Shown in pieces: positions 8,063 through 16,390 of a stretch of 53,510 bases of DNA. The translations under genes and the position numbers were made by a program. The stretch's first letter is position 1. Every line of letters starts with the position of its first letter. The DNA comes from an uncultured Opitutia bacterium. Its GTDB lineage: Bacteria; Verrucomicrobiota; Verrucomicrobiia; Opitutales; Opitutaceae. Below the pieces are notes generated by a model. It saw only the letters and a program-made list of their open reading frames with translations. It was not told the origin of the DNA and ran no database searches. The stretch is from contig CAIUWA010000019.1 in assembly GCA_903902745.1 (NCBI GenBank), positions 1-53,510 on the forward strand, written 5' to 3'.

Positions 8063-9304
8063 ATGCCTCGCTTCGACTATACCGCCCGCGACCGCGCGGG
8101 AGCCGCCGTCACCGACGTGCTGGAAGCTCCCAGCCGGCGGGATGCGTTGCGCCTCCTCACGGCGCGCGGGCTGCAAGTCGGCATGATCAGCGAGCAAGCC
8201 GGCGCCAAGGGCGGGGCCGCGCCCAAATCGCCGCGCCGCGCCCTGCTGGCCTCGGCCCGCGCGACCCCGCCAACCCGGCGCGAACGCCTGAATTTCCTGC
8301 AGGCCCTGCATGACCTCACCACCAGCGGCCTGTCCGCGGGTGAATCCGTGCGGCTGCTTTCGCAGCGCATCAAGGAGCCCGCGCTGCGCACCTTGTGCGC
8401 CGGCCTGTGGGAAAAGTTGAGCGAGGGCGCGCCGCTGTCGCGCGCGATGGCCGCCTTCCCGGAGGTGTTCGACAGCTCGACCATCAATCTCATCCAGGCC
8501 GGCGAGGCCACCGGCTCGCTCAACGACACCCTGACCCGGCTCATCGCCTACTTCACTGAGCAGCGCGAGCTGCGTCGCCAGCTGGTCGCCGCCCTCGCCT
8601 ACCCGGTGCTGATGGTGTTCGTGGCCGGCGGGGTGATCGTGTTCTTCCTCTGGTTCCTGCTGCCCAAGCTCCAGGACCTCCTCACCTCGCTCCACAGCAA
8701 GCTGCCCACCTCGACCCGGATCCTCATCGGCATCTCGGAATTCGCCATCCACTACGGCCTTTTTGCCGTCGGCGCGCTGGTGTTTGTGGCGGCCTCGTTC
8801 TGGCGCTGGCGCGCGACGGAAGCCGGCCGCGCCACGTCCGACGCCTGGTTGATCAAGGTGCCGCTGCTGGGCGAGTTCATCGTGGCGCAGACCGTGCTCG
8901 CGTTCAGCCAGACACTATCCGTGCTCCTGGAAAACGGCATCACCGCCTCCGAGGCGCTGCGCATGACCGAGCGCCAGATCGGCAACCATTTCCATCGCGA
9001 GGCCTTCAAGACCGCCACCGCACGCGTCATGGAGGGCGAGGCCCTCTCGCTCGCGCTCACCCGCACCGGCTGCTTTCCCGACCTGGTACTCGACCGCCTC
9101 GCCGTCGGCGAAAACACCGGCAACGTCGTGCCGAGCCTCAGGCAGATCGCCCAGGCCTATCAAAGGCTGATTTCCCAGCGGCTGAATTTCTTCACCCAGA
9201 TCATCGCCACCACCGTGCTGCTGGGCGTGTTCATCTTCGTGGGTTTCATCGCGTTCGCAATCGTGCAGGCCGTGTTCCAGGCCAGCCAGAGCATGCGGTC
9301 GTAG
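8063..9304 (+). CDS. gspF: Type II secretion inner-membrane protein GspF / PilC family
   Basis: A 413-residue polytopic platform protein. It has the usual short N-terminal domain (MPRFDYTARDRAGAAVTDVL, then ARGLQVGMI), two T2SSF helical domains (about 95-215 and 285-405), and membrane helices near 175-197 (VLMVFVAGGVIVFFLWFLL), 225-245 and 380-402. Repeat-unit signatures FLQALHDLTTSGLSAGESV and FSQTLSVLLENGITASEAL are clear. The gene is full length, unlike the broken paralogue at 42930-43636. No Shine-Dalgarno is present; repeat R5 occupies that position. It completes the D-E-F set. Confidence 0.94.
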   Translation: MPRFDYTARDRAGAAVTDVLEAPSRRDALRLLTARGLQVGMISEQAGAKGGAAPKSPRRALLASARATPPTRRERLNFLQALHDLTTSGLSAGESVRLLSQRIKEPALRTLCAGLWEKLSEGAPLSRAMAAFPEVFDSSTINLIQAGEATGSLNDTLTRLIAYFTEQRELRRQLVAALAYPVLMVFVAGGVIVFFLWFLLPKLQDLLTSLHSKLPTSTRILIGISEFAIHYGLFAVGALVFVAASFWRWRATEAGRATSDAWLIKVPLLGEFIVAQTVLAFSQTLSVLLENGITASEALRMTERQIGNHFHREAFKTATARVMEGEALSLALTRTGCFPDLVLDRLAVGENTGNVVPSLRQIAQAYQRLISQRLNFFTQIIATTVLLGVFIFVGFIAFAIVQAVFQASQSMRS

Positions 9305-9305
9305 G

Positions 9306-9395
9306 TGGAGCACGATGACCCCAACGCGCTGAGAACCTCCGTCCACCCCTGATCGACAACGGAGCTGGACAACGCGTTGGGGTCAACGCGTTCCA
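9306..9395. repeat. Inverted repeat, family R7 (GACCCCAACGCG); possible terminator
   Basis: The 23-base arms 9306-9328 (TGGAGCACGATGACCCCAAC plus GCG) and 9373-9395 pair with three mismatches around a 44-nt spacer. The element fills the gap between convergent gspF and the Ig-like gene, where it could end both transcripts. There is no U-run typical of an intrinsic terminator. Confidence 0.7.
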
Positions 9396-9401
9396 TTCGC
9401 A

Positions 9402-11237
9402 TCACTGGATGTCGTAGACTTCGATCAGGGCGTTGCCGGTGGTCTGGTTCGCGCCGGCGACCTGGACGGTGTACGCCCCGGCAGGCAGGGTGATCAGCAG
9501 CGCGGCGTCCTTGCTGCCGGCATTGAGCGCGAAGGGGCCCGGGATCGCGGCCGCCGCCGCCGCATTGGGCTCGTCGCCCCAGTTGTCATTCGCCGCAAAC
9601 ACCACGTCCTGGTTGTTGCTGTCCTTCGCATGGATCTCCATCACGGGATCCGCCAGCAAGCCACCGACGCCGAAGCTGGAAAGGGTGGGTCCCACGCCGC
9701 GCACCAGCAGGGTCTTCGGCGTGTTGCCGCTGATGATGAACCCGGCAATGAGCACGTTGTCGCCCGTACCGGAAAAGTTGAGGGTGGAAACATTGACCAG
9801 CCGCGGCGTATTGCCCGTGCCGACGTCATAGACCTCCACCAGGGTCACGCCGACCGTCCCGGCACCGTTGCTGACCAAGGCGGTGCGATCACTGTCCACA
9901 TTGAGCAACATCGCGGAGTCCTTGCTGTTGGGCAGGAAGGGAAAGGGACCGGGAATCGCCGCGACGGCGGGATCGTTGCCCCAGTCATTATTGCTCTTCA
10001 CGATCGTATCCTGCCCGTTGATCTTCTGATGCACCTCCAGGATTGGATCCAGGATCGTGCCGGGCACGCCCAAGGCTCCCAAGGTCGGGCCGGAGGCGCG
10101 GATCAACAGCTGCTTGCTGCCCCCGCTCATGATGAAACCGACCGTGAGTGACTGCCCGGCCACGCCCGTCGGTGCGCGCACGGAAAGGTTCGCGATCCGT
10201 CCAGGATCGGAGGCGGCCACCACGAGCCGCGCAAAACGGCTGGTCACGGAACCACCGGTCGTGGTGACGACCACGGTGTAGTCGGCGGCATTGCCAGACT
10301 GGAGATTGGTCAGACTCAACGTGCTCGCCGTGGCACCGGCGATGGCGGTGCCGTTCTTGCGCCACTGGTACGTCGGACTGGTCCCGGTGGCAGTGACGGA
10401 AAACGTGACTGCGCCTCCCGGCGCCACCGTCTGGCTCAGCGGCTGGACGGTGATGGCCGGGGCCGCGCCCTGCGGTGTATTGACCGTGAGCACTGCACTG
10501 CTGCTCGTGACTGCCCCGGCACTGTTCGTTGCCACAACCGTGTAGGTGCCGGCGTTGGTCGTGGTCACGCTGGTGAGGGTCAGGGTGGAATTTGTCGCTC
10601 CGCTGATCGCCACGCCGCCTTTTTGCCATTGAAAGGTCGGCGAACCGCTGGCGGCCGCGGTAAATGTTACGTTCGCGCCGGTGTTCACCGTCTGGCTCTG
10701 GGGTTGCGTCGTGAACGCGGGTGCCGTCACTCCGCTGCCGGCACTCACATCGATGGTATAGGTGAAGGACGGGGAGACGAAACCCCCATCCTCACCGACC
10801 AGATCGAGAGTGTACGACCCCGCCTTGGTCGGAGTGCCGGAAAGCACCGGGTTGCCTGTGACGAAAGAGCCGAGGTTGGTCCGCCCGTTGATGTCCAGGC
10901 CGGGCGGTAGCGTGCCGCCAATCTGCCACTGCACGGGGCTGGTCTGGGTGCCGGTCAGCCCGAAGGCGACCGAGGGGATTGGTGTGCCCACCGTGGCCTT
11001 GAGCGGGCTGTCCACATTGGTCACGAGTTCGGTCGCACCCGCGCGGGAATGCAGGGCACCCAGGGCCGCCACCGTGGCCGCGGACCGAAGCACGGTGCCC
11101 ACCGGCGATGAAATCACGAGTCGCTCGACCGTCGCGGCCACCTGCAGCACCGGCGTCCGCTGCAACAGGGCGAGCAGCGAGAGTGTCGGGAGATTGAGCC
11201 ACTGCAGCCGGCGCCGCAGCAGGGAGGACAGATTCAT
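9402..11237 (-). CDS. Secreted Ig-like repeat protein with tandem C-terminal domains
   Basis: A large exported protein (611 residues from the chosen start). A long N-terminal leader carries LLALLQRTP and a second hydrophobic AATVAALGAL stretch ending near residue 68. It is followed by a putative-Ig (He_PIG-like) domain at about 75-165 (PPGLDINGRT...LSGTPTKAGSYTL). Two I-set-like Ig domains follow at about 173-260 and 263-350, each with a core FQWQKGG or YQWRKNG and a DYTVVVT/TYTVVAT edge strand. Two related ~125-residue repeats come next, both with GPTL...DP.(L/M)E(V/I)H...N(D/N)W and ending VEVYD or IEVYD. It may be a surface or extracellular adhesin or binding protein. Starts at 11261 or 11315 are possible; none has a Shine-Dalgarno. 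Confidence 0.8.
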   Translation of the reverse strand: MNLSSLLRRRLQWLNLPTLSLLALLQRTPVLQVAATVERLVISSPVGTVLRSAATVAALGALHSRAGATELVTNVDSPLKATVGTPIPSVAFGLTGTQTSPVQWQIGGTLPPGLDINGRTNLGSFVTGNPVLSGTPTKAGSYTLDLVGEDGGFVSPSFTYTIDVSAGSGVTAPAFTTQPQSQTVNTGANVTFTAAASGSPTFQWQKGGVAISGATNSTLTLTSVTTTNAGTYTVVATNSAGAVTSSSAVLTVNTPQGAAPAITVQPLSQTVAPGGAVTFSVTATGTSPTYQWRKNGTAIAGATASTLSLTNLQSGNAADYTVVVTTTGGSVTSRFARLVVAASDPGRIANLSVRAPTGVAGQSLTVGFIMSGGSKQLLIRASGPTLGALGVPGTILDPILEVHQKINGQDTIVKSNNDWGNDPAVAAIPGPFPFLPNSKDSAMLLNVDSDRTALVSNGAGTVGVTLVEVYDVGTGNTPRLVNVSTLNFSGTGDNVLIAGFIISGNTPKTLLVRGVGPTLSSFGVGGLLADPVMEIHAKDSNNQDVVFAANDNWGDEPNAAAAAAIPGPFALNAGSKDAALLITLPAGAYTVQVAGANQTTGNALIEVYDIQ

Positions 11238-11366
11238 CGGGCAATGGGGACGGTGGGTCATGGGCAAAGTTACGCCGCGGTGGATACCAGGGGCTGAGAC
11301 AGAACTTTGAGTCACGTATGCCCCGGCGGAAAGCGAATGACCGTAACGCGGTTGTTACCTTGCTTA

Positions 11367-11385
11367 CCTTCCTCTCCGAGGAAGG
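11367..11385. repeat. Perfect 8-bp hairpin CCTTCCTC-TCC-GAGGAAGG
   Basis: A perfect 8-bp stem with a 3-nt loop lies in the gap between the porin stop and the Ig-like gene start. It sits directly beside repeat R6. It could be a terminator stem, but no U-run follows on either strand. Confidence 0.4.
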
Positions 11386-11513
11386 GGTAATTGGGAATTT
11401 GGTATTGGTAATTTGGCGTCAAAATTGAAGTGCGCAGGCCTCGCCGCCGAAGCCCAATCGCGCAGCATAGGGAATTTCCGGACCCATTCCCAATTCCAAA
11501 ATACCAATTACCC
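11385..11513. repeat. Inverted repeat, family R6 (GGGTAATTGG..ATT)
   Basis: Left arm 11385-11416 (GGGTAATTGGGAATTTGG then TATTGGTAATTTGG) and right arm 11489-11513 pair imperfectly over about 25 bases. It is an AT-rich island in a GC-rich genome. It fills most of the 295-nt space between the Ig-like gene start and the porin stop; apart from the adjacent hairpin I see nothing else there. Confidence 0.7.
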
Positions 11514-11532
11514 GCGCGCCAGCGCGTCAGCG

Positions 11533-12789
11533 TCAGAACCGCAGGACGAACTGAGTGGCGAGGGTGTGCGCGAACCGGTGCGGGCCGTTTTCCTCATGCT
11601 GCAGGCTGTACTGCAGCTTGATCTGGGTGTGCGGCGTGAAGCGATAGCCGGGCGCAAGATCAATGCGCCAGAGCTCGGCGCCCCAGGGCGCGCGGCCGCC
11701 CGCGCCGTCCGACACGGCGGCGAAGAGCTGCTGGTTCCAGCGCACGGCGCCGAAAAACTGCGGCGTGAATTTGTACTTCGCCTCCGTGTACCAGGCAAAG
11801 GTGTCGACGTTGCCCACTCGCGGGATCGTAAAGCGAGCTTCATAGAATTCCGTCCACACCTGGAGATGATGCCAGGCGTAGCTGATGTCCTGCCCGATGA
11901 CAGTCTCGCGATAGGCGTCGAACCGGCGGCCGGCAGCGATCGTGGGAGCAGCCAGCGGGCGGAGGTAGGGCCCGGTACTGGCGGAAAGACCCAGGTTCCA
12001 CCGTTCGTCCGGTGCGTAGCCGAGACGGCCGCTGAAAGTGGGATGACGCAATCCCACCAGCACGGCGTCCCAGGCTTCGGGCCGGGACGAGAGCGATGCG
12101 TTCTTTACTTCCAGCGCATAGCGGATCCGGTTGAACGCGCCGGAAAGGGCGGCCCCACTCGCATAGGCCGGACCCCAGATGACCGGCACCCGCCGCTGCT
12201 TTTCCACGGCCGTGACACGGGCGGGCAGCCCCGGCCGGACGTGGGACCATTGCAACAGCACCAGATCCGACGGCACGGGCTCAATATCCCAGACGCCTGT
12301 GAGATTCTCATAGGGCAGCGGGGCGGTCACGAAGGGATTTTCCCACGAGCCATGCCGCGGAACCCAGTTGCCCACTGCCGTGGCGAACTTCCCGATTTGC
12401 AGATTGAAGCGCGCGTTGTCCGCCGGTGTGAAACGCAGGGCGTATTCATCCAGCCGCAGGCGCGCCCCACCCGCCCCCGGATCAAAACCGCGGTCCACGC
12501 GCGCCTGGGCGAAGGCATAAAGATTCGACTGGTATTGGGCGTCGAGGAAGACCACCAGGCGCGGATTGAACAGGTCGTTGCCCGGCGCGTTGATCAGGCC
12601 CGGCGCCGGCGGCTGGAAGTGATAGCCTTCGAGGGCGACACTGCCGCTCAGCCGCGCCCGGAGACTGTCCTGCAGGACACTCACGTTGAGGGCCTCGTCC
12701 ACCCGGTCGAGCCAGTCATCCGCCGCCCAGCCGGCGGCCGTGGCCACAGCCGCAACGAAACAGATAATTGTGATGCGCCGGAGTTTCAT
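11533..12789 (-). CDS. Predicted outer-membrane porin (beta-barrel)
   Basis: A 418-residue protein with a signal peptide (about 1-22, ending AGWAA). The rest is alternating amphipathic beta strands, many ending in aromatic residues. The C-terminus FAHTLATQFVLRF ends in Phe, as usual for BAM substrates. The layout resembles diverse OprP/phosphate-selective or generic porins. RLRLDEYALRFTP and FNLQIGKFATAVGNW near 105-140 look like the strand pair seen in such porins. Substrate unknown. It is the last gene of a four-gene operon: its ATG overlaps the histidine kinase stop (ATGA), so its expression is tied to the kinase. Confidence 0.75.
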   Translation of the reverse strand: MKLRRITIICFVAAVATAAGWAADDWLDRVDEALNVSVLQDSLRARLSGSVALEGYHFQPPAPGLINAPGNDLFNPRLVVFLDAQYQSNLYAFAQARVDRGFDPGAGGARLRLDEYALRFTPADNARFNLQIGKFATAVGNWVPRHGSWENPFVTAPLPYENLTGVWDIEPVPSDLVLLQWSHVRPGLPARVTAVEKQRRVPVIWGPAYASGAALSGAFNRIRYALEVKNASLSSRPEAWDAVLVGLRHPTFSGRLGYAPDERWNLGLSASTGPYLRPLAAPTIAAGRRFDAYRETVIGQDISYAWHHLQVWTEFYEARFTIPRVGNVDTFAWYTEAKYKFTPQFFGAVRWNQQLFAAVSDGAGGRAPWGAELWRIDLAPGYRFTPHTQIKLQYSLQHEENGPHRFAHTLATQFVLRF

Positions 12790-14567
12790 GCGGATTCGCC
12801 GGCGGTGGATGGTGCGCGGGCCAGGCGGAAGCTGACTTCAAATTCCGTCCCTGCTTCGTCCGAACGCACGAGGCGCAGGTCACCTTGGTGAAGCCGGGCC
12901 AGTTCGCGGGCGAGGTTCAGGCCCAGGCCGTAGCCGGGGACATTCTCCCCCATCGCCCCTCGGTGAAAGCGTTCGAAAATATTCGCCTGCGCCGCGGGCG
13001 GGATCGGCGCACCTGTGTTGCCGATCACCAGACGCACGCGGTCACCGTCCTCCCGGGCCGTAAGACGGATGCGGCCACCGGGCCGGTTGTACTTGCGCGC
13101 GTTCTCCAGGAGGTTTTGCAGGATGAGCGAGGTGTAGCGTTTTTCGCCCGCGATGTGGAGCGCCGGGGGGAAATTTGTTTCCACCCCGAGGTTGAGCCCG
13201 TCCGGCAGCGCGCCGAGGTCATCGAGCGAAGCCTCGATGAGCTGCGTGAGGTTCACCGGGTGGAAATCGAGCTTGAGCCGGCCGGCGTCCAGGCGGGAAA
13301 GCAGCAGCAAATCCTCGATGACACTCGAGAGCCGGTAAGTCTGGTGGATGAGCGCGGAGAGCTGGTCGCACTCCGCGGGCGTGAGGTTCTCCCGCGCCAG
13401 CAATTCCTCGAGGCCGGCGCGGAGCACGGTCACCGGGGTCTTGAGCTGGTGCGAGGCGTCGGCGGAAAAACGCGCGGAGCGCTGCAGCTCCGCGCTGGTC
13501 AGTTCCAGCGCCGCCTCGGCGCGCTCGCGCTGGGCGCGGTTTTCCTCCGAGTCCACCGCCAGCTTTTCCACCGGCTGCGACAGCCGCCCCGCGAGCACGT
13601 GGCTGGCGCCCAGCCCGCCGAGCAGCAGCAGCCCGCCGAGGCCGACCACCTGCCAGCGCAACTGCCGCTGGCGGGCGAGCAGCTCCGTGAGCGGATAGAC
13701 GCAGACCTCGTACGCCGGCGGGAAGAGCGAGCCGGGGTTCAGCCGCTTGTAGAACAGCAGGTGCGGCACCCCGCCCACCGGCAGGTGCACGCTGCTCTCG
13801 GCGCCACCCGGGGTGGCAAGGACGCGGGTCATTTCCGCGGCGAGCGCCGCCTCGGCGGCCTCATCCCGGGAAGACAAATACAGCCGGCCGTCCAGCCAGA
13901 TGCCGCTCCGGATGCCCGAGCCCGGGCGCAGGCCGCCCAGTTCCACCGGCTTGAATCCGAGCACGAGCGCGGCGATGACTTCGCCATTTTCCGTGGAGAT
14001 GATCGGCATCGCGATGACCTCCGAGAGTCCCGGTGCGGCGCCGCCCGGGAGATAGCCGAGCTGCGGCTGGTCGGGCACGACCCGGGTCGCGAGCTGTCTT
14101 TCCTCCTCCGATTGTAACCGGCCCACGTTTCGCGCGCCGGAGGGTGGAATCACCGCGCCCTTCCGGTCGAGAAAGCGATAGAACCGCGCGTGCAGCCCAT
14201 GCGCCGCCTGCTCCGGCGACTGCAGCTCCTCGCTCTCCATCACATCGCGCAACTCGTCGTCCGCGCTCGGATAAAGCAGGTCGAGCGCATGGTCCTCCTC
14301 CAGCGCCGCATGGATGCGCGGCCGGCGCACGAGCGCCCGGCAGCGCTCCACCATCGCGGCGTGGCGGATCTCCTGCACATGGTGCAGCGCATCCAGCTCG
14401 GCCTGGAACTGGCGCTGGAGGTCCTGCTCCACGCTGGCCGCCAGGTTGCGTTGCGCGAAAAAGAGCGCCAGCGCGGTGATGACCGAAACCACCAGCATCA
14501 TCGCGACCAGCAGCTTCAGGCGGAAGCCGGTGACGCGCGAGGGCTTCGGTCCGGAGAGGGCGGTCAC
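12786..14567 (-). CDS. Sensor histidine kinase
   Basis: A 593-residue membrane kinase with TM1 at about 17-38, a large periplasmic sensor of about 270 residues, TM2 at about 306-325, then HAMP-like and HisKA/HATPase domains. The phospho-acceptor is His373 in SHQLKTP. The N-box is NLLENARKYN (about 485-494), and the ATP lid is GYGLGLNLA. The sensor contains two PxxxxENGEVIAAL-like (Cache-type) strands. I chose the GTG at 14567 because it overlaps the upstream stop (GTGA); an ATG would need 25 extra codons. It pairs with the response regulator at 15244 and with the cupredoxin and porin between and after. The signal is unknown. Confidence 0.92.
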   Translation of the reverse strand: MTALSGPKPSRVTGFRLKLLVAMMLVVSVITALALFFAQRNLAASVEQDLQRQFQAELDALHHVQEIRHAAMVERCRALVRRPRIHAALEEDHALDLLYPSADDELRDVMESEELQSPEQAAHGLHARFYRFLDRKGAVIPPSGARNVGRLQSEEERQLATRVVPDQPQLGYLPGGAAPGLSEVIAMPIISTENGEVIAALVLGFKPVELGGLRPGSGIRSGIWLDGRLYLSSRDEAAEAALAAEMTRVLATPGGAESSVHLPVGGVPHLLFYKRLNPGSLFPPAYEVCVYPLTELLARQRQLRWQVVGLGGLLLLGGLGASHVLAGRLSQPVEKLAVDSEENRAQRERAEAALELTSAELQRSARFSADASHQLKTPVTVLRAGLEELLARENLTPAECDQLSALIHQTYRLSSVIEDLLLLSRLDAGRLKLDFHPVNLTQLIEASLDDLGALPDGLNLGVETNFPPALHIAGEKRYTSLILQNLLENARKYNRPGGRIRLTAREDGDRVRLVIGNTGAPIPPAAQANIFERFHRGAMGENVPGYGLGLNLARELARLHQGDLRLVRSDEAGTEFEVSFRLARAPSTAGESA

Positions 14568-15247
14568 GGGAAATCCACCCGGAGCACCCCATCCACCGTC
14601 AGCTCGACCGGGCGCTCCAGCGTGGTCTTGCTGTCCACCCACGCCTTGAGGACATACCGCCCCGCCGGCAGCCCAGCCAGCCGGAAGTGCCCGTCGGTGT
14701 CGGTCATCACAAAATACGGCGTGGCGAGCACCAGGATCAGCGCGCGCATGTGCTCATGGATGTCGCAGCGCAGCGTGATGAGCCCCGGCACGTCGAAGAC
14801 CTGCGAGGGCACCGGCGTTTCGTTGGCCCGGTAACGGCCGAGGTCGAAGCGCTTCGGCAGCGAGTAGGAAAAGATGTTGTGATAGGTGTCGTCGAGGTTG
14901 GGAAACTCCACCTTGGTGCCGACCTGTACCGGCAGGAGCGACGGCACAAAGGTCAGGTCCTTCTGGATGAGCTGCGCCACCGGCGGTGTCGCCGGCGCGG
15001 GAAAGACCCCCTCCAGATAGACCACGGCCAGCGGCGGGTTCGTCGAGAGCACCCCGCCCTGCGTGACAATTTCATACCGCTTGTTCACCACGGGGGCCGT
15101 GCGCGTCTTCGGCAGCGGCACGTGTCCTTCGATCACTGCCTGCGCTTTCAGCATGCCGGGTGTGAGCAGCAGGATCAAAAAGATCATGCTGCGGATTGTG
15201 GCGGGAGCTCGGCCTTGGGAACGAGGGTGCTGGGCGCTGGGGTTCAT
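14564..15247 (-). CDS. Secreted cupredoxin-like protein with carboxypeptidase-regulatory-like tail
   Basis: A 227-residue periplasmic protein (signal peptide near 15-37, ending LKAQA). A cupredoxin-like fold at about 85-180 carries a plausible type-1 copper set: His123 (TYHNIF), Cys161, His164 and Met167 (CDIHEHM). The following strand LATPYFVMTDTDGHFRLAGL and LPAGRYVLKAW form a transthyretin/carboxypeptidase-regulatory-like domain. Similar proteins are often labelled methylamine-utilization or plastocyanin-like, a guess on my part here. Its ATG overlaps the response-regulator stop and its stop overlaps the kinase GTG. It is likely to act in copper or redox sensing with the kinase. Confidence 0.8.
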   Translation of the reverse strand: MNPSAQHPRSQGRAPATIRSMIFLILLLTPGMLKAQAVIEGHVPLPKTRTAPVVNKRYEIVTQGGVLSTNPPLAVVYLEGVFPAPATPPVAQLIQKDLTFVPSLLPVQVGTKVEFPNLDDTYHNIFSYSLPKRFDLGRYRANETPVPSQVFDVPGLITLRCDIHEHMRALILVLATPYFVMTDTDGHFRLAGLPAGRYVLKAWVDSKTTLERPVELTVDGVLRVDFP

Positions 15248-15939
15248 GCGGGGCGGGGGGAGCCTTCGGCGGAACTTACCGCATAGCCGACGCCGCGGAA
15301 AGTATGAATCAACGGCACGGCAAAACCCGAGTCCACTTTCTTGCGCAGGCGGGTGATGAAGATTTCGACCGTGCGCGTGTCGTACTCATGGTCGCGCTGC
15401 CAGACCCGCTCGCAAAGTTCCGTCCGGGAAAACGGCCGCCCCGGCTCCTGCATCATCACCTGCAGCACGTCGAATTCGCGGGGCGAGAGCGCGATCGTCC
15501 GGCCGGCCCGCGTGACCCGACGGTGGCGCACGTCCACCAGCAGGTCGCCGACCTTGAGCAGGTCGGCCGGGACCGGGGTCGTCGCGCGGCGGCCCAGCGC
15601 CTCGACGCGGGCCACGAGCTCGTCCATGGCAAAGGGCTTGGCCAGATAGTCGTCCCCGCCGGCCTGCAGCCCTTTCACCCGGTGTTCCACCTCGCCGCGC
15701 GCGGTCAGGATGAGCACGCGGGTCGAGCCGTTGACCTGCCGGAGCCGGGCGAGCACCGAGAGGCCGTCGAGTCCAGGCAGATTGAGGTCGAGGACCACGA
15801 GATCGGGTGGCTCCTGCAGTGCGGCCCGCAACCCCTCCGCGCCATCGTGCTGCGTGCTGAGGATATGTCCGCGGCGCTCCAGCGCGCGGCTGATGTGCCC
15901 GGCGAGCTGGGGTTCGTCTTCAATCACAAGGATGCGCAT
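15244..15939 (-). CDS. OmpR/PhoB-family response regulator
   Basis: A 231-residue two-domain regulator. The receiver has Asp51 (DLVVLDLNLPGLDG), acidic pocket IEDE at 6-9, Thr79 (VLILTARG) and Lys101 (LAKPF). The C-terminal winged helix has ALSPREFDVLQVM and the recognition segment RTVEIFITRLRKKVD, typical of OmpR-type DNA binding. It is first in an operon with the cupredoxin, kinase and porin, all four joined by 4-nt overlaps. It probably controls its own operon. No paired half-sites could be fixed in the 180-nt upstream gap. Confidence 0.94.
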   Translation of the reverse strand: MRILVIEDEPQLAGHISRALERRGHILSTQHDGAEGLRAALQEPPDLVVLDLNLPGLDGLSVLARLRQVNGSTRVLILTARGEVEHRVKGLQAGGDDYLAKPFAMDELVARVEALGRRATTPVPADLLKVGDLLVDVRHRRVTRAGRTIALSPREFDVLQVMMQEPGRPFSRTELCERVWQRDHEYDTRTVEIFITRLRKKVDSGFAVPLIHTFRGVGYAVSSAEGSPRPA

Positions 15940-15961
15940 GGGGGGTCAAGCAATCGGAGGT

Positions 15962-16102
15962 CACCACGAAACACACGAAATACACGAAAAGAAACCCTGA
16001 TGGAAATTTTCTCACTCTAACTCTTTCCGCACCCACCACTCCGGACCGCTCTGGACGGACCGATTCCGATTATTTCGTGTGCTTCCTGTCTTTCGTGGTT
16101 AA
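15962..16102. repeat. Inverted repeat, family R3 (ACCACGAA..ACACGAAA)
   Basis: ACCACGAAACACACGAAATA on the left and TATTTCGTGTGCTTCCTGTC then TTTCGTGGTTA on the right form an imperfect inverted repeat with a spacer of about 80 nt. It fills the gap between the DUF4266 gene's stop and the response-regulator start. Confidence 0.65.
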
Positions 16103-16122
16103 ATCCAATGCAGGTTTCCTGC

Positions 16123-16386
16123 TCAATTGCAGCCGCAGCCACTGCCGCCGACGCCCCGGCCGCCCGTGGCGGACTCCCGCGAAAAATAGACATGCTCGGC
16201 CGCCGCCGTGGCGAGCGGGTCGCGGTCGGGACGCATGAGGTAGTCGGCCAGCGTGCCCCTCTCCCAGGGCTGCACGCGGACGAGGCTGGCGCTCGTGCAA
16301 CCGCCGAGGCCGGCCACCGCCAGCGCACCCAGCAGCAGGAGGAAGAGCCTCGGAACATTCCGGAACGGACGACGGTGATTTTTCAT
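16123..16386 (-). CDS. Small lipoprotein of the DUF4266 family
   Basis: An 87-residue predicted outer-membrane lipoprotein. The signal peptide has a hydrophobic core at about 13-27 and lipobox L-G-G-C with Cys30. The mature part carries the family signature: RVQPWERGTLADYLMRPDRD, then HVYFSRESA and a terminal GGxGSGCGCN. Function is unknown. It is the last gene of the DUF3570-apbE-tlpA cluster, starting 4 nt after the tlpA stop. I recognise this gene order as a recurring association. It may be the partner or anchor of the redox system; that role is inference. Confidence 0.85.
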   Translation of the reverse strand: MKNHRRPFRNVPRLFLLLLGALAVAGLGGCTSASLVRVQPWERGTLADYLMRPDRDPLATAAAEHVYFSRESATGGRGVGGSGCGCN

Positions 16387-16390
16387 GAGA

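Noticed and set aside
11413-12891. Long plus-strand frame over the porin
   Set aside because: The minus-strand porin has a signal peptide and a C-terminal Phe; the plus frame starts inside repeat R6 and shows no motifs.
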